DNA of 64,000 bases from Ga0077530 sp046293075 (GCA_046293075.1 JBKBPL010000005.1:77462-141461), one strand, 5' to 3'. Counted from the stretch's first letter, positions 33,560 to 42,954 are shown. Numbers and translations: made by a program. The notes: generated from the sequence alone by a model not told the origin.

Positions 33560-35332
33560 GTGAGGCAGATATCAATCCTGATCATCCGGCCGTGGCATCT
33601 TACCGCAGTGCTAGTCATCGCCCTGCTGATGGCAATGGCAACACTGTTCCTGATAGCGCCGCCTCTGCTCGCTCAGAAGCAAGACGATCAGGTGGAACTG
33701 ATCTTGGGTGAACTGCCGCCCTCCGGTTCCCACGACTACGAGGCGCTTAGATCGATTGCGGGCGACGTGACGCCGCACCAGCTACCAATAACGAAGTGCG
33801 AGGTTTGGCGTGTGCGCCGATCGCGCCTGCCGGCGCTGATGAACGCAGCCCGGGCCCGAAACATTTCGATCAAGATCCTTGATCGTTCATGGAATGAGGT
33901 GCTTCAGCCCATGGCACACGTCGCGATGGATGCAAAGCAGAAGCAAATGCTGGACCGCGTCATGCGATCCCCGGCGGCGGCCGCCGTCAGCATGATGTCG
34001 GCGCCAAATGCGAGCATGGTCGAGTACGCCCTCACAAAGGATATGGATAAGAGGGGGAGCGAGACACCACCAGCGAGACTCAACATTGCACTCAAGGAAG
34101 GCGCGACAGTCACTGCGATCCGTCGGCACGTAGAGATTGTCGGCAACCGATGCACTTGGCATGGCGTGGTCGAAGGCACAGAGCAGCCCGTCACGATCGT
34201 GTGGTGGGGTTCGGGCCGCATCACGGGCACGTTCCAGCATGAGAACCGCGTCTATCAGCTCAAATACTTGGGTGGCGGCATGATCGGGATCGTCGAGACG
34301 ATGCTCGATAAGATCCCCGAAGAGCACGCCCCCATGACGCCAGCTCAGATGCAGGAAATGCGCCGGCGCGCAGGAGTCAGCACGCCGCCTACGCCTGCTT
34401 TGGGCCGAAAGGAGCCGGAGCCTCGCGCACCACATGCACCGAAAGGCGATGCGTTGCCTACTGGTGAATCAAGCACTGAACCGCACTCCGGTCGCTCCGA
34501 TTCTGCCCCTCATCCACGGCGCAGCCGGATCGAGCATCACCGGGATGCCGAGGATGCGGGCGCCATCGGCGACACGCGAGCGGCACGCGAGACGGCACCA
34601 CCGAGAGAGGGCCGGGCCGCAGCCTCCTTAAGCACCGCAGGACGCGCCGCGCCGAACCACGTGCGCGGAAAGCACCAGATCGATGTTATGGTGGCCTACA
34701 CGTCCAGAGCGGCCAGCCATTACGATCAGATTCGCACCGATCTCATCGAGCTTGCAATCGAGGAAGCCAACAGGTCATTCGCCGACAGCCAGATCGACAA
34801 CGTCGAGTTGCGGCTCGTCCACACGCACCTCACCGATTACGAAGAGAACGGCCAGCACTTCACCCACCTGTGGCGGATGGTTGATCGAGGTGATGGCATT
34901 ATGGAGGAGATCCCTCGACTGCGCGACGAGACGCGGGCCGACGTGGTCATCCTGATCGTGGACGATCCTCAGGGCTGCGGACTCGCGACCCGTGTGGCCG
35001 CGGACGCGGAGGAGGCCTACGCCGTCGTCCATCACGAGTGCGCGGCGACCAGCTACTCGATCGCTCATGAGATCGGCCACATTCTCGGTGCTCGCCACAA
35101 TCGGCCTGTCGACATGAGCACCGGCCCATTTCCTTACGGTCACGGGTTCGTTTCGCCCGATCTCAGCTGGCGGAGCATCATGAGCTACCGTGCGTCGTGT
35201 AACGGCTGCCCGCGACTCCCGGTCTGGTCGACGCCCACCGCCAGGATCAAAGGCCAATATGCCGGCGATGCCCTTCAGGACAATGCGCGTGTCATCCGCG
35301 AGCAGGCCGCTCGCGTCGCGGCATTCCGCTAG
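33560..35332 (+). CDS. Secreted or membrane-anchored zinc metalloprotease (metzincin, M12-like)
   Basis: 590 residues from GTG 33560 (GGGG 8 nt upstream). Residues ~10-38 form a hydrophobic signal or anchor ending PPLLAQ. A ~230-residue N-terminal region resembles a prodomain (TWHGVVEGTEQPVTIVWW). A disordered Pro/Arg/His/Glu-rich linker covers ~270-365. The catalytic domain begins at IDVMVAYTSRA (~374) and carries the metzincin zinc site HEIGHILGARH (His503, Glu504, His507, His513) with Met-turn SIMSYRASC (Met541). Similar proteins are called peptidyl-Asp metalloendopeptidases. A zinc-site Asp/Glu substrate preference is not proven here. Confidence 0.88.
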   Translation: MRQISILIIRPWHLTAVLVIALLMAMATLFLIAPPLLAQKQDDQVELILGELPPSGSHDYEALRSIAGDVTPHQLPITKCEVWRVRRSRLPALMNAARARNISIKILDRSWNEVLQPMAHVAMDAKQKQMLDRVMRSPAAAAVSMMSAPNASMVEYALTKDMDKRGSETPPARLNIALKEGATVTAIRRHVEIVGNRCTWHGVVEGTEQPVTIVWWGSGRITGTFQHENRVYQLKYLGGGMIGIVETMLDKIPEEHAPMTPAQMQEMRRRAGVSTPPTPALGRKEPEPRAPHAPKGDALPTGESSTEPHSGRSDSAPHPRRSRIEHHRDAEDAGAIGDTRAARETAPPREGRAAASLSTAGRAAPNHVRGKHQIDVMVAYTSRAASHYDQIRTDLIELAIEEANRSFADSQIDNVELRLVHTHLTDYEENGQHFTHLWRMVDRGDGIMEEIPRLRDETRADVVILIVDDPQGCGLATRVAADAEEAYAVVHHECAATSYSIAHEIGHILGARHNRPVDMSTGPFPYGHGFVSPDLSWRSIMSYRASCNGCPRLPVWSTPTARIKGQYAGDALQDNARVIREQAARVAAFR

Positions 35333-35381
35333 CAGCACGTCTCGGTAACGATCCTGCTCTTGCGTGCTCATGAGGTCGGAC

Positions 35382-36737
35382 ATGAAGGCAATCTGGTGTT
35401 TCGCCAAGGTGCTTGGCGCGGTGATCGCCTGCCTCGCCAGCATTGCGAGTGGCGGCGCAATGGCTGCCCCGCGCGCACAGGCGTTCACGCTGTCAAATGG
35501 TCTCCAGGTCGTTGTGGTGCCGGACCACCGCGTGCCGGTCGTCACTCACATGGTCTGGTACCGGGTCGGTGGCGCTGACGATCCTGAGGGCAGGTCCGGA
35601 TTGGCACACTTCCTCGAGCACTTGATGTTCAAGTCCACGATCCACCTCAGAAGTGGTGAGTTTTCTCGCATCGTCGCCCGCCTTGGGGGACGCGAGAACG
35701 CGCTGACGACCCATGACACAACCTCCTACTTCCAGCGTGTCGCCAAGTCCCACCTGCGGTCGGTTATGGAACTTGAAGCCGATCGTATGGCCAATTTGCG
35801 CCTGGTCGAGGCGGAGGTCCTTACGGAACGCGACGTGGTCGCCGAGGAACGCCGTTCGAGCATCGAAGCCGTGCCTTTGAGCCTCCTTAGCGAGGAGATG
35901 CTCGCTCTGCTCTATGCCAATCATCCCTACCGCCGGCCGGTCCTGGGGTGGCCGCATGAAATCCCACAGCTCTCGCTCGGCGATGCTGCACGCTTCTACA
36001 AGCGCCACTACGCACCCAACAACGCTGTTCTTGTCGTCGTGGGGGACGTGGCGGCAGAAGAAGTGCGCTCCCTGGCAGAGGCGACATACGGACACAATCG
36101 CGCTCAACCAGAGATCCGCCCGCGATCGCGCCCGCAAGAGCCCCCGTTACGGGCCATACGTCGCATCAGACTGGAAGACCCTCGCGTCGGCGCTCCCCTA
36201 CTGGTGCGCTACTACCACGCGCCAAACCTTGTCACCGCGCGAACGGGAGAAGCGGAGGCAGCCGCTGTGCTGGTGCAGGTTCTCGGTGCGAACGACACGG
36301 GGCGGCTCCACCGACGCCTCGTCCTCGAACGGAAAGTGGCTGTGCACGCGGCTGCGGAGTATCAAGCTGGCGGCCTCGATGGTGGACGCATCGCCCTTCT
36401 TGCCGTGGCGCGGGACGACCTGTCTCTTGCCGCAATCGAAGCGGCAGTGGACGAGGTCATTTCCGAGGTCCGAGATCAAGAGATCGAAGCCCGTGAGCTC
36501 GCGCGCGCGAAGCTCGCCCTAGAGGCGCACCGATTATTTGGGACCGACAGTCAGCTGGCGCTCGCCACCCGCTACGGAGAAGGCGTCGCACTTGGGGTCC
36601 CAATCAAGATCATAGAGGAGACCGCTCAGCGTCTCGCCCAGGTGTCGGCTGCCGATGTGCGTGCACTCGCTCGCCAACGGCTCACACCACAGCGGTCGGT
36701 GACTGGCACGCTCATCAAGAGCCCCGTTGCTCCCTAG
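35382..36737 (+). CDS. M16 family zinc peptidase, catalytic subunit
   Basis: 451 residues with a signal peptide (VLGAVIACLASIASGGAMA). It has the inverted zinc motif HFLEH (His76, Glu79, His80) and the distal Glu in VVAEERR (~155), so it should be active in the periplasm. The C-terminal half lacks the R/Y substrate-binding pair, which is found in its neighbour instead. ATG 35382 has GAGG 6 nt upstream. It starts 49 bp after the metalloprotease and 17 bp separate it from the second M16 gene. M16 enzymes typically degrade or trim short peptides. Confidence 0.93.
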   Translation: MKAIWCFAKVLGAVIACLASIASGGAMAAPRAQAFTLSNGLQVVVVPDHRVPVVTHMVWYRVGGADDPEGRSGLAHFLEHLMFKSTIHLRSGEFSRIVARLGGRENALTTHDTTSYFQRVAKSHLRSVMELEADRMANLRLVEAEVLTERDVVAEERRSSIEAVPLSLLSEEMLALLYANHPYRRPVLGWPHEIPQLSLGDAARFYKRHYAPNNAVLVVVGDVAAEEVRSLAEATYGHNRAQPEIRPRSRPQEPPLRAIRRIRLEDPRVGAPLLVRYYHAPNLVTARTGEAEAAAVLVQVLGANDTGRLHRRLVLERKVAVHAAAEYQAGGLDGGRIALLAVARDDLSLAAIEAAVDEVISEVRDQEIEARELARAKLALEAHRLFGTDSQLALATRYGEGVALGVPIKIIEETAQRLAQVSAADVRALARQRLTPQRSVTGTLIKSPVAP

Positions 36738-36754
36738 CAGCCGCAGGACATCCC

Positions 36755-38131
36755 ATGCTCAAGCGATTGGCGACCCGACACAGGCCCGGTTCCTGGTGGC
36801 GCTCATGGACAGCTCGCTCACCCCTGATGGCGATGATGGTCGCACTTCTGATGGTTTGGGCCAACTTCCCCGCTGGGGCCGACGCAGGGCTGAGGCCGGT
36901 CAAGCACATCACGACAGCATCCGGACTGAGTGTATGGTTGGTCGAGGAGCCAGGAATTCCTTTGGTTGCAATCCGCTTCGCTTTTTCCGGCGGCGCACTG
37001 CAGGATCCGCCTGGTCTTGAGGGCCTCGCTGTTCTGATGGCCAACCTGATGACCGAGGGCGCCGGGCCTCATCGCGCCGAGGACTTCGCGAGGCACGTCG
37101 CTGATCACGCTGCCCGCATTTCCATCGCCGCAAGCCGCGACCGCATCTCAGGCGCTCTTGACGTCTTGTCGAGCCATCTTGACGCGTCCGCGGCTCTCCT
37201 CCGTATGGCGCTCAGTGCCCCCAGATTCGATGCCGATGCGGTGGAGCGGGCACGTGCACAGTTGGTAAGTACCCTCGCCATCGCGTCCAATGATCCGCGC
37301 GCAACGGCCTTCGAGCGCTGGTATGCCGCGGCCTTTCCTGGACACCCCAGTGGCCGCCCAGTGAATGGAACGCTGCAATCCGTCGCCAGGATCACGCGCG
37401 GCGACATTGCCGGTCACCACACCGCCCTGATCACGCGCGATCGACTGCGGGTCGTTATCGTCGGCGACATCCGCGCGCCGCGCGCCTCGCTTCTGGTTGA
37501 TGAGGTCTTCGCGGGATTGCCAATCACCTCGCGCCTGAAAGAAGTCAACGTCGTTGCGCCGCTCGCGTCGGCGGCCCCCCTGATCACACGCGCAGCGCAG
37601 CCGCTCTCCACTGCTGTCTTCGGGTTGCCCGGCCTTTCCCCGCACCATCCCGACTACGCTGCATTGCAGGTACTGAACCATTTTCTCGGCAGCGGCGATT
37701 TCGACTCGCGATTGATGGAGGAGATCCGTGTAAAGCGCGGGCTCGCATACTCTGTGCAGGCGCGACTGACGCACGACGCCGGCACTCCTTTGCTCGTCGG
37801 CAGTCTCGCAACCCGCAACGATACCATGGCGCAGGCGCTGCGGGTCCTGCGAGAGACACTCTCCGACGTGGCAGAGAGAGGCGTGCCGAGCGAACAGCTC
37901 AATCGAACACAGCAGTATCTCACCGCCTCTTACCCGCTTGATTTCGATACCAACAGCGGTACGGCCTCAGCGCTTCTCCAACTCTGGCTCGAAGGGCGTG
38001 CTCCCGAGTACTTGGCCGAACGCAACGCGGCGATTAACAGCGTGAGCGCTGAAGATGTCCATCGCGTGGCGCGCGACGTCCTTCGCAGCGACAGGCTGCT
38101 CATAACCATTGTCGGGCAGCCTACACCATAG
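36755..38131 (+). CDS. M16 family peptidase-like protein, non-catalytic partner
   Basis: 458 residues. A long hydrophobic N-terminal segment (MAMMVALLMVWANFPAGADA) should export it. The HxxEH position reads GLAVLMANLMTEG, so zinc ligands are gone, but the R/Y pair that holds the substrate is present in RVKRGLAYSV (Arg328, Tyr332). This complements the preceding catalytic subunit, the usual arrangement of bacterial M16 heterodimers such as those seen beside pqq or in periplasmic peptidase pairs. It ends 53 bp before the third ECF gene. Confidence 0.92.
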   Translation: MLKRLATRHRPGSWWRSWTARSPLMAMMVALLMVWANFPAGADAGLRPVKHITTASGLSVWLVEEPGIPLVAIRFAFSGGALQDPPGLEGLAVLMANLMTEGAGPHRAEDFARHVADHAARISIAASRDRISGALDVLSSHLDASAALLRMALSAPRFDADAVERARAQLVSTLAIASNDPRATAFERWYAAAFPGHPSGRPVNGTLQSVARITRGDIAGHHTALITRDRLRVVIVGDIRAPRASLLVDEVFAGLPITSRLKEVNVVAPLASAAPLITRAAQPLSTAVFGLPGLSPHHPDYAALQVLNHFLGSGDFDSRLMEEIRVKRGLAYSVQARLTHDAGTPLLVGSLATRNDTMAQALRVLRETLSDVAERGVPSEQLNRTQQYLTASYPLDFDTNSGTASALLQLWLEGRAPEYLAERNAAINSVSAEDVHRVARDVLRSDRLLITIVGQPTP

Positions 38132-38184
38132 GCTTGTTCCACTCCCCTTCCAAACCACAGCGCGGGCAGATCCGGCAACAGTGC

Positions 38185-38802
38185 ATGACGAGCCATTCTC
38201 TTGATCTATCCGCGCTGCTGCGAGCGGCCAATGAGGGCAACGACGAGGCTTATGGTCAATTGTTGCGCCGCCTTGCGCCCGAGCTGCGTAAGGTTGTTCG
38301 TCATGGGCTGGCCCGTGCCCGCCGCAGCATGGATGACGTCGACGACATCGTTCAGGAGACGATGCTCGCCATCCACCTCAGTCGACACAACTGGGACACG
38401 CGGCGGCCACCGGCAGCTTGGATACGAGGTATCGCGCGCCACAAGCTGATCGACGCACTGCGCCGGCGCCGCGCTTACGAGACCCTGCCGACGAACGATA
38501 TTGGTGCCTCCGCGGGCCCCCTGGCTGAGGCCGATCCGGACCGGCACCAGCTTCTGTCAACACTGTGGCCCACGCTTCCATCCAGGTCGCGGACAATAGT
38601 ATGGGGCATACTTGTCGAGGGGCGCTCGGCTCGCGAGATGAGCGCTCGATTGAATATCTCAGAGGGGGCCGTCCGCGTGGCGCTGCATCGCGCACTGAAG
38701 CGCCTTTCCCGTGGGCTTACCCAGGACGCCACAATCAAGACTGCGCGCCGGCCGCCTCCACAGAGAGTGCCTCGAAGGACAGCCCTAGCTCGCGTCGCGT
38801 GA
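38185..38802 (+). CDS. ECF-type RNA polymerase sigma factor (third)
   Basis: 205 residues with region 2 (SMDDVDDIVQETMLAIHLSR, AWIRGIARHKLIDALRRRRA) and region 4 (GRSAREMSARLNISEGAVRVAL). It belongs to a different ECF subgroup from the other two: the spacing and the DDVDDIVQET motif resemble sigma factors that pair with DUF1109 (NrsF-type) anti-sigma factors, but no such gene follows. The C-terminal ~25 residues are basic and Pro-rich. ATG 38185 was chosen because the frame upstream overlaps the M16 stop region. It likely shares the M16 transcript. Confidence 0.9.
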   Translation: MTSHSLDLSALLRAANEGNDEAYGQLLRRLAPELRKVVRHGLARARRSMDDVDDIVQETMLAIHLSRHNWDTRRPPAAWIRGIARHKLIDALRRRRAYETLPTNDIGASAGPLAEADPDRHQLLSTLWPTLPSRSRTIVWGILVEGRSAREMSARLNISEGAVRVALHRALKRLSRGLTQDATIKTARRPPPQRVPRRTALARVA

Positions 38803-38900
38803 GGCCATGCCACGGCCGCCACGCACCTATCACGATCTCCTCGCACCACGTCGAGAGAGGCGCAATCGTACGGCGACAACCGATCGGTTGTGCCCTCGCG

Positions 38901-39608
38901 CTATGCGATGTCGGCCAGCGCCGCAATGATATCATCGCTGCTAGCGCGTGTCCGATAATCGGGATCTACATGACGCATCCTGATGACAGCCTGGCGATCA
39001 ACAACGAAAGTTGCGGGGATGGGCAGCAGCCAAGCATCGCTGCCTTGATAGGCTCCCAAGTCCCGACCTCTCGCCGTCATGAAGTCGCGCATTTCCTCGC
39101 CAACAGAAATCGCAAGCCCGATGGAGAGCGCGTAGCCGTTGTCAAGATCGCTGAGGATCGGGAATCGCGCACCGCTATCCATCTTGAGCTGGCGCGTGTA
39201 GGCCTCTCGATCTGGGGTGATGACCGCGATATGCCCGCCGGCGGAGTTAATCGTGTTCTGGGCCCGCGCCAGGGCGTCCGTGGCAATCTGACAATACGGG
39301 CACCAGTGACCGCGCCTGAACGCAAGGACAAGTGGTCCCCGGGCCAGAAGCTCGCTCAGTGAAATGAGCCTGTCATCGTCGCTCGGGAGCAGAAACTCAG
39401 GCAGTGCATCGCCGACGCGCGGTGCCGATGCGCCTGCCCCGACCGCCAGCAAACGTTCCACAAGGCGATCGACGGCCTCTGCAAACAGCTGATTTCGCTC
39501 GCGCAAGATCCCCGCATAGGCCTCAAGGCGTACCTTCAGGGGCGCATCCGATGCAAGCAGGGAGGCCAGCGCAGCATCGAGCGACTTGGCAACCTCGGGT
39601 GTCGTCAT
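38901..39608 (-). CDS. AhpC/TSA peroxiredoxin-like protein (copy 2)
   Basis: 235 residues, the same length and architecture as the protein at 29967: helical N-terminus, PEFLLPSDDDRLISLSEL, site FRRGHWCPYCQIATDAL with CxxC, and LDNGYALSIGLAISVGEEMR, PIPATFVVDRQAVI. The family role is thiol-based peroxide reduction or disulfide exchange. It converges with the third ECF gene and lies 137 bp downstream of the DUF302 gene on the same strand. Confidence 0.88.
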   Translation of the reverse strand: MTTPEVAKSLDAALASLLASDAPLKVRLEAYAGILRERNQLFAEAVDRLVERLLAVGAGASAPRVGDALPEFLLPSDDDRLISLSELLARGPLVLAFRRGHWCPYCQIATDALARAQNTINSAGGHIAVITPDREAYTRQLKMDSGARFPILSDLDNGYALSIGLAISVGEEMRDFMTARGRDLGAYQGSDAWLLPIPATFVVDRQAVIRMRHVDPDYRTRASSDDIIAALADIA

Positions 39609-39745
39609 GGCAGTTCACCAAGTTAGCCTGATGCGCAATCAAATTGCGCCTTCTCGCGGCTTGTCGGGTACCTCTGCGAGTCCGATGTATCGCCGCCTAC
39701 GTCCGGACACAAGCCGATGCCGCAAGCGATCTCGCCAAGTCGGAA

Positions 39746-40246
39746 TTATTTCGCGGCCACGCTCGACAGAATGGAGCGCACCACTTTTGTCGCCATGTCG
39801 AACTCGGCCTTGCGGTTCTCGATGCGATGGCGACGCGCAATCCAATGGAAATCGGTGAACGATGCCCACACCCTGCCTTCCGCATCTTGATGAACGAGCA
39901 CACGCACTGGCCAGTCAAGTCCGGCCGTTGGCTCGGCGGTGATGAAATGTGCACCAAGTGCCGGGTTACCAAACACCAGTAGGGTCGACGGCAACAGTTC
40001 TATGTTCGCTGCCCTGGCCAGCCGATGCTGGTCGATTACCTGGAAGAGCACGATGCCCTTGCCCTCGACATCCTTCTTCAGGCGATCGATCGTCTCGTCG
40101 ATCGGGTAAGCACTACCGATGGTGACGATCCCGCTCTCGTTGCCATTCTTGGCTGGAACGCCCGAAGCCAGACTCAGCGCCAGAGCCAGGGCGGTGGCGA
40201 TAGTGGATACGCCTGACCGGCGCAATGCCAACTGCTGTCGTAACAT
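39746..40246 (-). CDS. DUF302 family protein, exported
   Basis: 166 residues with a signal peptide (ATALALALSLASGVPA). The mature part is a single DUF302 domain: PIDETIDRLKKDVEGKGIVL, VIDQHRLARAANIELLPSTL, LVFGNPALGAHFITAEPTAG and the LPVRVLVHQD-like strand (WPVRVLVHQDAEGRVW). DUF302 proteins bind small ligands or heme-like groups in some cases, but the function is not established. It is divergent from the histidine kinase across 377 bp. Confidence 0.9.
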   Translation of the reverse strand: MLRQQLALRRSGVSTIATALALALSLASGVPAKNGNESGIVTIGSAYPIDETIDRLKKDVEGKGIVLFQVIDQHRLARAANIELLPSTLLVFGNPALGAHFITAEPTAGLDWPVRVLVHQDAEGRVWASFTDFHWIARRHRIENRKAEFDMATKVVRSILSSVAAK

Positions 40247-40623
40247 GGTGCCTCCAATCGTTCTGACCGTTTCATGGAACGGCGCGCGGCCGATCTGTGA
40301 TGCTTGTGACCGCCGTGCGTGTCTGCGTGGTCACCCGCGGCGCGCCCCGGCTACTCGGGTGGATCTGTCAGGCTGCGCGCAGAGACCATCCGGCACGATT
40401 AATCGATCCCATGTGCAGCACGCCAATATTGGATAGCTCGCAATACAATAGCCCCCACCTATCACGCCCAGAGCGAAATAGCGCCTGGCTATCAAAATCC
40501 GAGCTTATCGATAGTTCCTTGCGACCCGGCCGCTGCCTACGTTGATCACCGTTGGGCAGATGCCCGTGAGCGGGTCTTGCCATGGGGCGGCAGCGCTCAG
40601 CATCAGACGGAGGGGATGGCGCG
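40247..40623. other. Divergent region between DUF302 and histidine kinase genes (377 bp)
   Basis: No gene is supported. Around 40430-40520 the DNA is AT-richer than its surroundings (ATTGGATAGCTCGCAATACA; GATAGTTCC), fitting promoters for both flanking genes, but no element could be assigned. Confidence 0.35.
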
Positions 40624-41415
40624 ATGCAGATCCAAGATGCGATTTCGAGACGCGCGCGCACTGGTGCTTCGGAGACAAGCGCCAAGCAGACGCGCGGCAC
40701 AATCTCCCACCGTCAGCCCAAGGATGCCGCTCTCATCAGCGCGCTCAGCATGGTCGTCCATGATTTGCGCGGACCGCTTGCCAATCTCCTGGTCCTAATC
40801 GAGCTCATCGAGACCTACGCCCGCATGCAGGCCTTTGACCGTCTCGACACCAATGCAAGCAAGGCACGAGCGCTGATTGCCAACCTCGATGCGATGCTCC
40901 AGGGCTTCCTCGAGCGTGCCCGCGACACTGGAGATCCACTCGCCTATCGTCCTGCTCTCGTCGATTTGGCCGATGTGGTCGCGACAGCGGCCCGACAGAA
41001 TGCGCCCATTGCCGGAAGCCGCGGCATTGCACTCACCACTGGCACTGTCCGGCCCTATATCGTCAGTGGCGATCGGCGTCTTCTCGTCGAGGCCGTCGAT
41101 AATCTCATCAACAACGCCGTGAAGCACGCCCCAGTTGGCTCGAGCGTCCAGTGTGCAGTAACCGGCGGCAAGCGCGACGTCGTCATCGAAGTTACCGACG
41201 AAGGTCAAGGGATCGGTGACGGAGATCTCGCACGCCTGTTTCTGCCATTCTCCACGCTCTCGTCGGATGCCGGTGACAAGGACGCATCACGGGGGCTCGG
41301 ATTGTGGATCGTGCGCCTGATCGCAGAGCGACATGGAGGCCATGTCTCCGCCGTGAGGCACCACGGCGGGAGAGGGGCGACCTTTGCCATCCATCTACCA
41401 ATAAGCTTGCGCTGA
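40624..41415 (+). CDS. Soluble sensor histidine kinase
   Basis: 263 residues with no membrane segment and no recognisable sensor domain. HisKA has the H-box SMVVHDLRGPLANLL (around His49). HATPase_c has the N-box LINNAVKHAPVGS, G1 VTDEGQGIG, F-box FLPFSTLSSD and G2 GLGLWIVRLIAERHGG. It could autophosphorylate and pass phosphate to a response regulator, but none lies beside it. ATG 40624 follows GGAGGGG at 8 nt. It is followed 45 bp later by the flavoprotein gene on the same strand. Confidence 0.92.
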   Translation: MQIQDAISRRARTGASETSAKQTRGTISHRQPKDAALISALSMVVHDLRGPLANLLVLIELIETYARMQAFDRLDTNASKARALIANLDAMLQGFLERARDTGDPLAYRPALVDLADVVATAARQNAPIAGSRGIALTTGTVRPYIVSGDRRLLVEAVDNLINNAVKHAPVGSSVQCAVTGGKRDVVIEVTDEGQGIGDGDLARLFLPFSTLSSDAGDKDASRGLGLWIVRLIAERHGGHVSAVRHHGGRGATFAIHLPISLR

Positions 41416-41460
41416 TCCGCTCGACGCGGAACCCGGCCAGCCCAGACCATGGAGATCCCA

Positions 41461-42885
41461 ATGGCGGCACGCGTGAAGTTCGACATCGCAATCATTGGCG
41501 CTGGATCGGGTGGCTTGTCGGTGGCTGCAGGTGCTGCGCAGCTTGGAGCCAAAGTTGCGCTGATCGAGGCGCACAAGATGGGTGGCGACTGTCTGAACAC
41601 CGGCTGCGTACCCTCAAAGGCGCTCATCGCCGCAGCCGGTATGGCGCACGCCGTGCGACACTCGGCCCGCTTTGGCGTCAACGGCCATGATCCGCAGATC
41701 GACTTTGCGAGGGTCCACGCACACGTCCATGGCGTGATCGCCGCAATCGCACCTCATGACTCGGTAGAACGCTTCGAAGGTCTCGGCGTGCATGTGCTCA
41801 AAGCATCAGGGCGTTTCACGGGCCATTCGACCGTTGCCGCCGGAGAAACGGAAATCGAAGCGCGTCGCATTGTGATTGCCACCGGATCACGCACCTTGAT
41901 CCCCGAAATTCCTGGGCTCGATAGAGTGCCCTACCTGACGAACGAGACGGTATTCGACCTGATGGAGGCGCCGGCGCATCTTGTCGTCATCGGAGGGGGC
42001 CCGATAGGCGTCGAACTTGCTCAGGCGCATCGTCGTCTCGGCGCTCAAGTCACTATCATCGAGGCCTTCAAGATTCTGCCCAAGGATGACCCTGAGGCGG
42101 TGGACGTCGTCAGGCAGCGCCTCAGAGTGGAGGGAATCGATGTCCTCGAGAATGCGCGAGTGCTGACGGTCGGGCCGCTTGGTAACGGCGCATACCTCGA
42201 TGTTGACATTGGCGGGATCAGGCGCCGGATTGAGGGCTCCCACTTGCTTCTGGCCGCTGGACGCAGACCTCATCTGGATGGTCTTGAGCTCGAGGCCGCG
42301 GGCATAGAGGCGACGCCGGCAGGCATCAAGGTGGACAAGCGGCTGCGAACATCCAATCGACGCGTGTTTGCAATTGGCGACGTGGCTGGAGGCTACCAGT
42401 TCACGCACCTCGCTGGCTATCAGGCGGGGATCGTCATACGGAACGCTCTCTTCAACTTGCCTGCATCGGTCGACACCCGCGCGGTGCCTTGGGTCACCTA
42501 TAGCGATCCGGAGCTGGCCCACGTCGGCATGAATGAGGCGCAGGCGCAGGAGATCGATGGCCGGTCCCGAGCATTGCGCTGGTCATTCGAGAACAACGAC
42601 CGCGCACAAGCCGAACGTGAGACCGCGGGATTCGCCAAGGTGGTCGTGAGTCGCAATGGTCGCGTCCTTGGCGCCACGATCGTCGGGCAACATGCGGGAG
42701 AGCTGATCCTCCCTTGGGTGATCGCCGTACACAAACAGCTCGGCATTGGCGACATGACCAGCATCATCGCGCCCTATCCTACCCTGTCGGAGATCTCCAA
42801 GCGTGTCGCCGGCGCTTGGTATACGCCGCGTCTGTTCTCCGAGCGGTCGCGGCGGGTCGTGCGGCTCATGCAGATGCTTCCCTGA
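41461..42885 (+). CDS. FAD-dependent pyridine-nucleotide disulfide oxidoreductase (MerA/Lpd-like)
   Basis: 474 residues with the class I flavoprotein disulfide reductase layout: GAGSGGLSVA FAD site, redox motif GGDCLNTGCVPSK (Cys44, Cys49), IGGGPIGVELAQ NAD(P) site, AIGDVAGG second FAD site and dimer domain. The C-terminal catalytic His-x-x-x-x-Glu of lipoamide dehydrogenase is replaced (APYPTLSEIS), as in MerA-like/SidA-type relatives; the MerA C-terminal CC is absent. ATG 41461 has GGAG 6-7 nt upstream; ATG 41449 is the alternative. It precedes a VTT-domain gene, a frequent pairing. The substrate is unknown. Confidence 0.9.
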   Translation: MAARVKFDIAIIGAGSGGLSVAAGAAQLGAKVALIEAHKMGGDCLNTGCVPSKALIAAAGMAHAVRHSARFGVNGHDPQIDFARVHAHVHGVIAAIAPHDSVERFEGLGVHVLKASGRFTGHSTVAAGETEIEARRIVIATGSRTLIPEIPGLDRVPYLTNETVFDLMEAPAHLVVIGGGPIGVELAQAHRRLGAQVTIIEAFKILPKDDPEAVDVVRQRLRVEGIDVLENARVLTVGPLGNGAYLDVDIGGIRRRIEGSHLLLAAGRRPHLDGLELEAAGIEATPAGIKVDKRLRTSNRRVFAIGDVAGGYQFTHLAGYQAGIVIRNALFNLPASVDTRAVPWVTYSDPELAHVGMNEAQAQEIDGRSRALRWSFENNDRAQAERETAGFAKVVVSRNGRVLGATIVGQHAGELILPWVIAVHKQLGIGDMTSIIAPYPTLSEISKRVAGAWYTPRLFSERSRRVVRLMQMLP

Positions 42886-42954
42886 GACAGCACACAGGCC
42901 AATCGACTGACCCGGTAAGGCGGCGAGCGGATGAAGCCTTGCAAGGAGGCGCTC

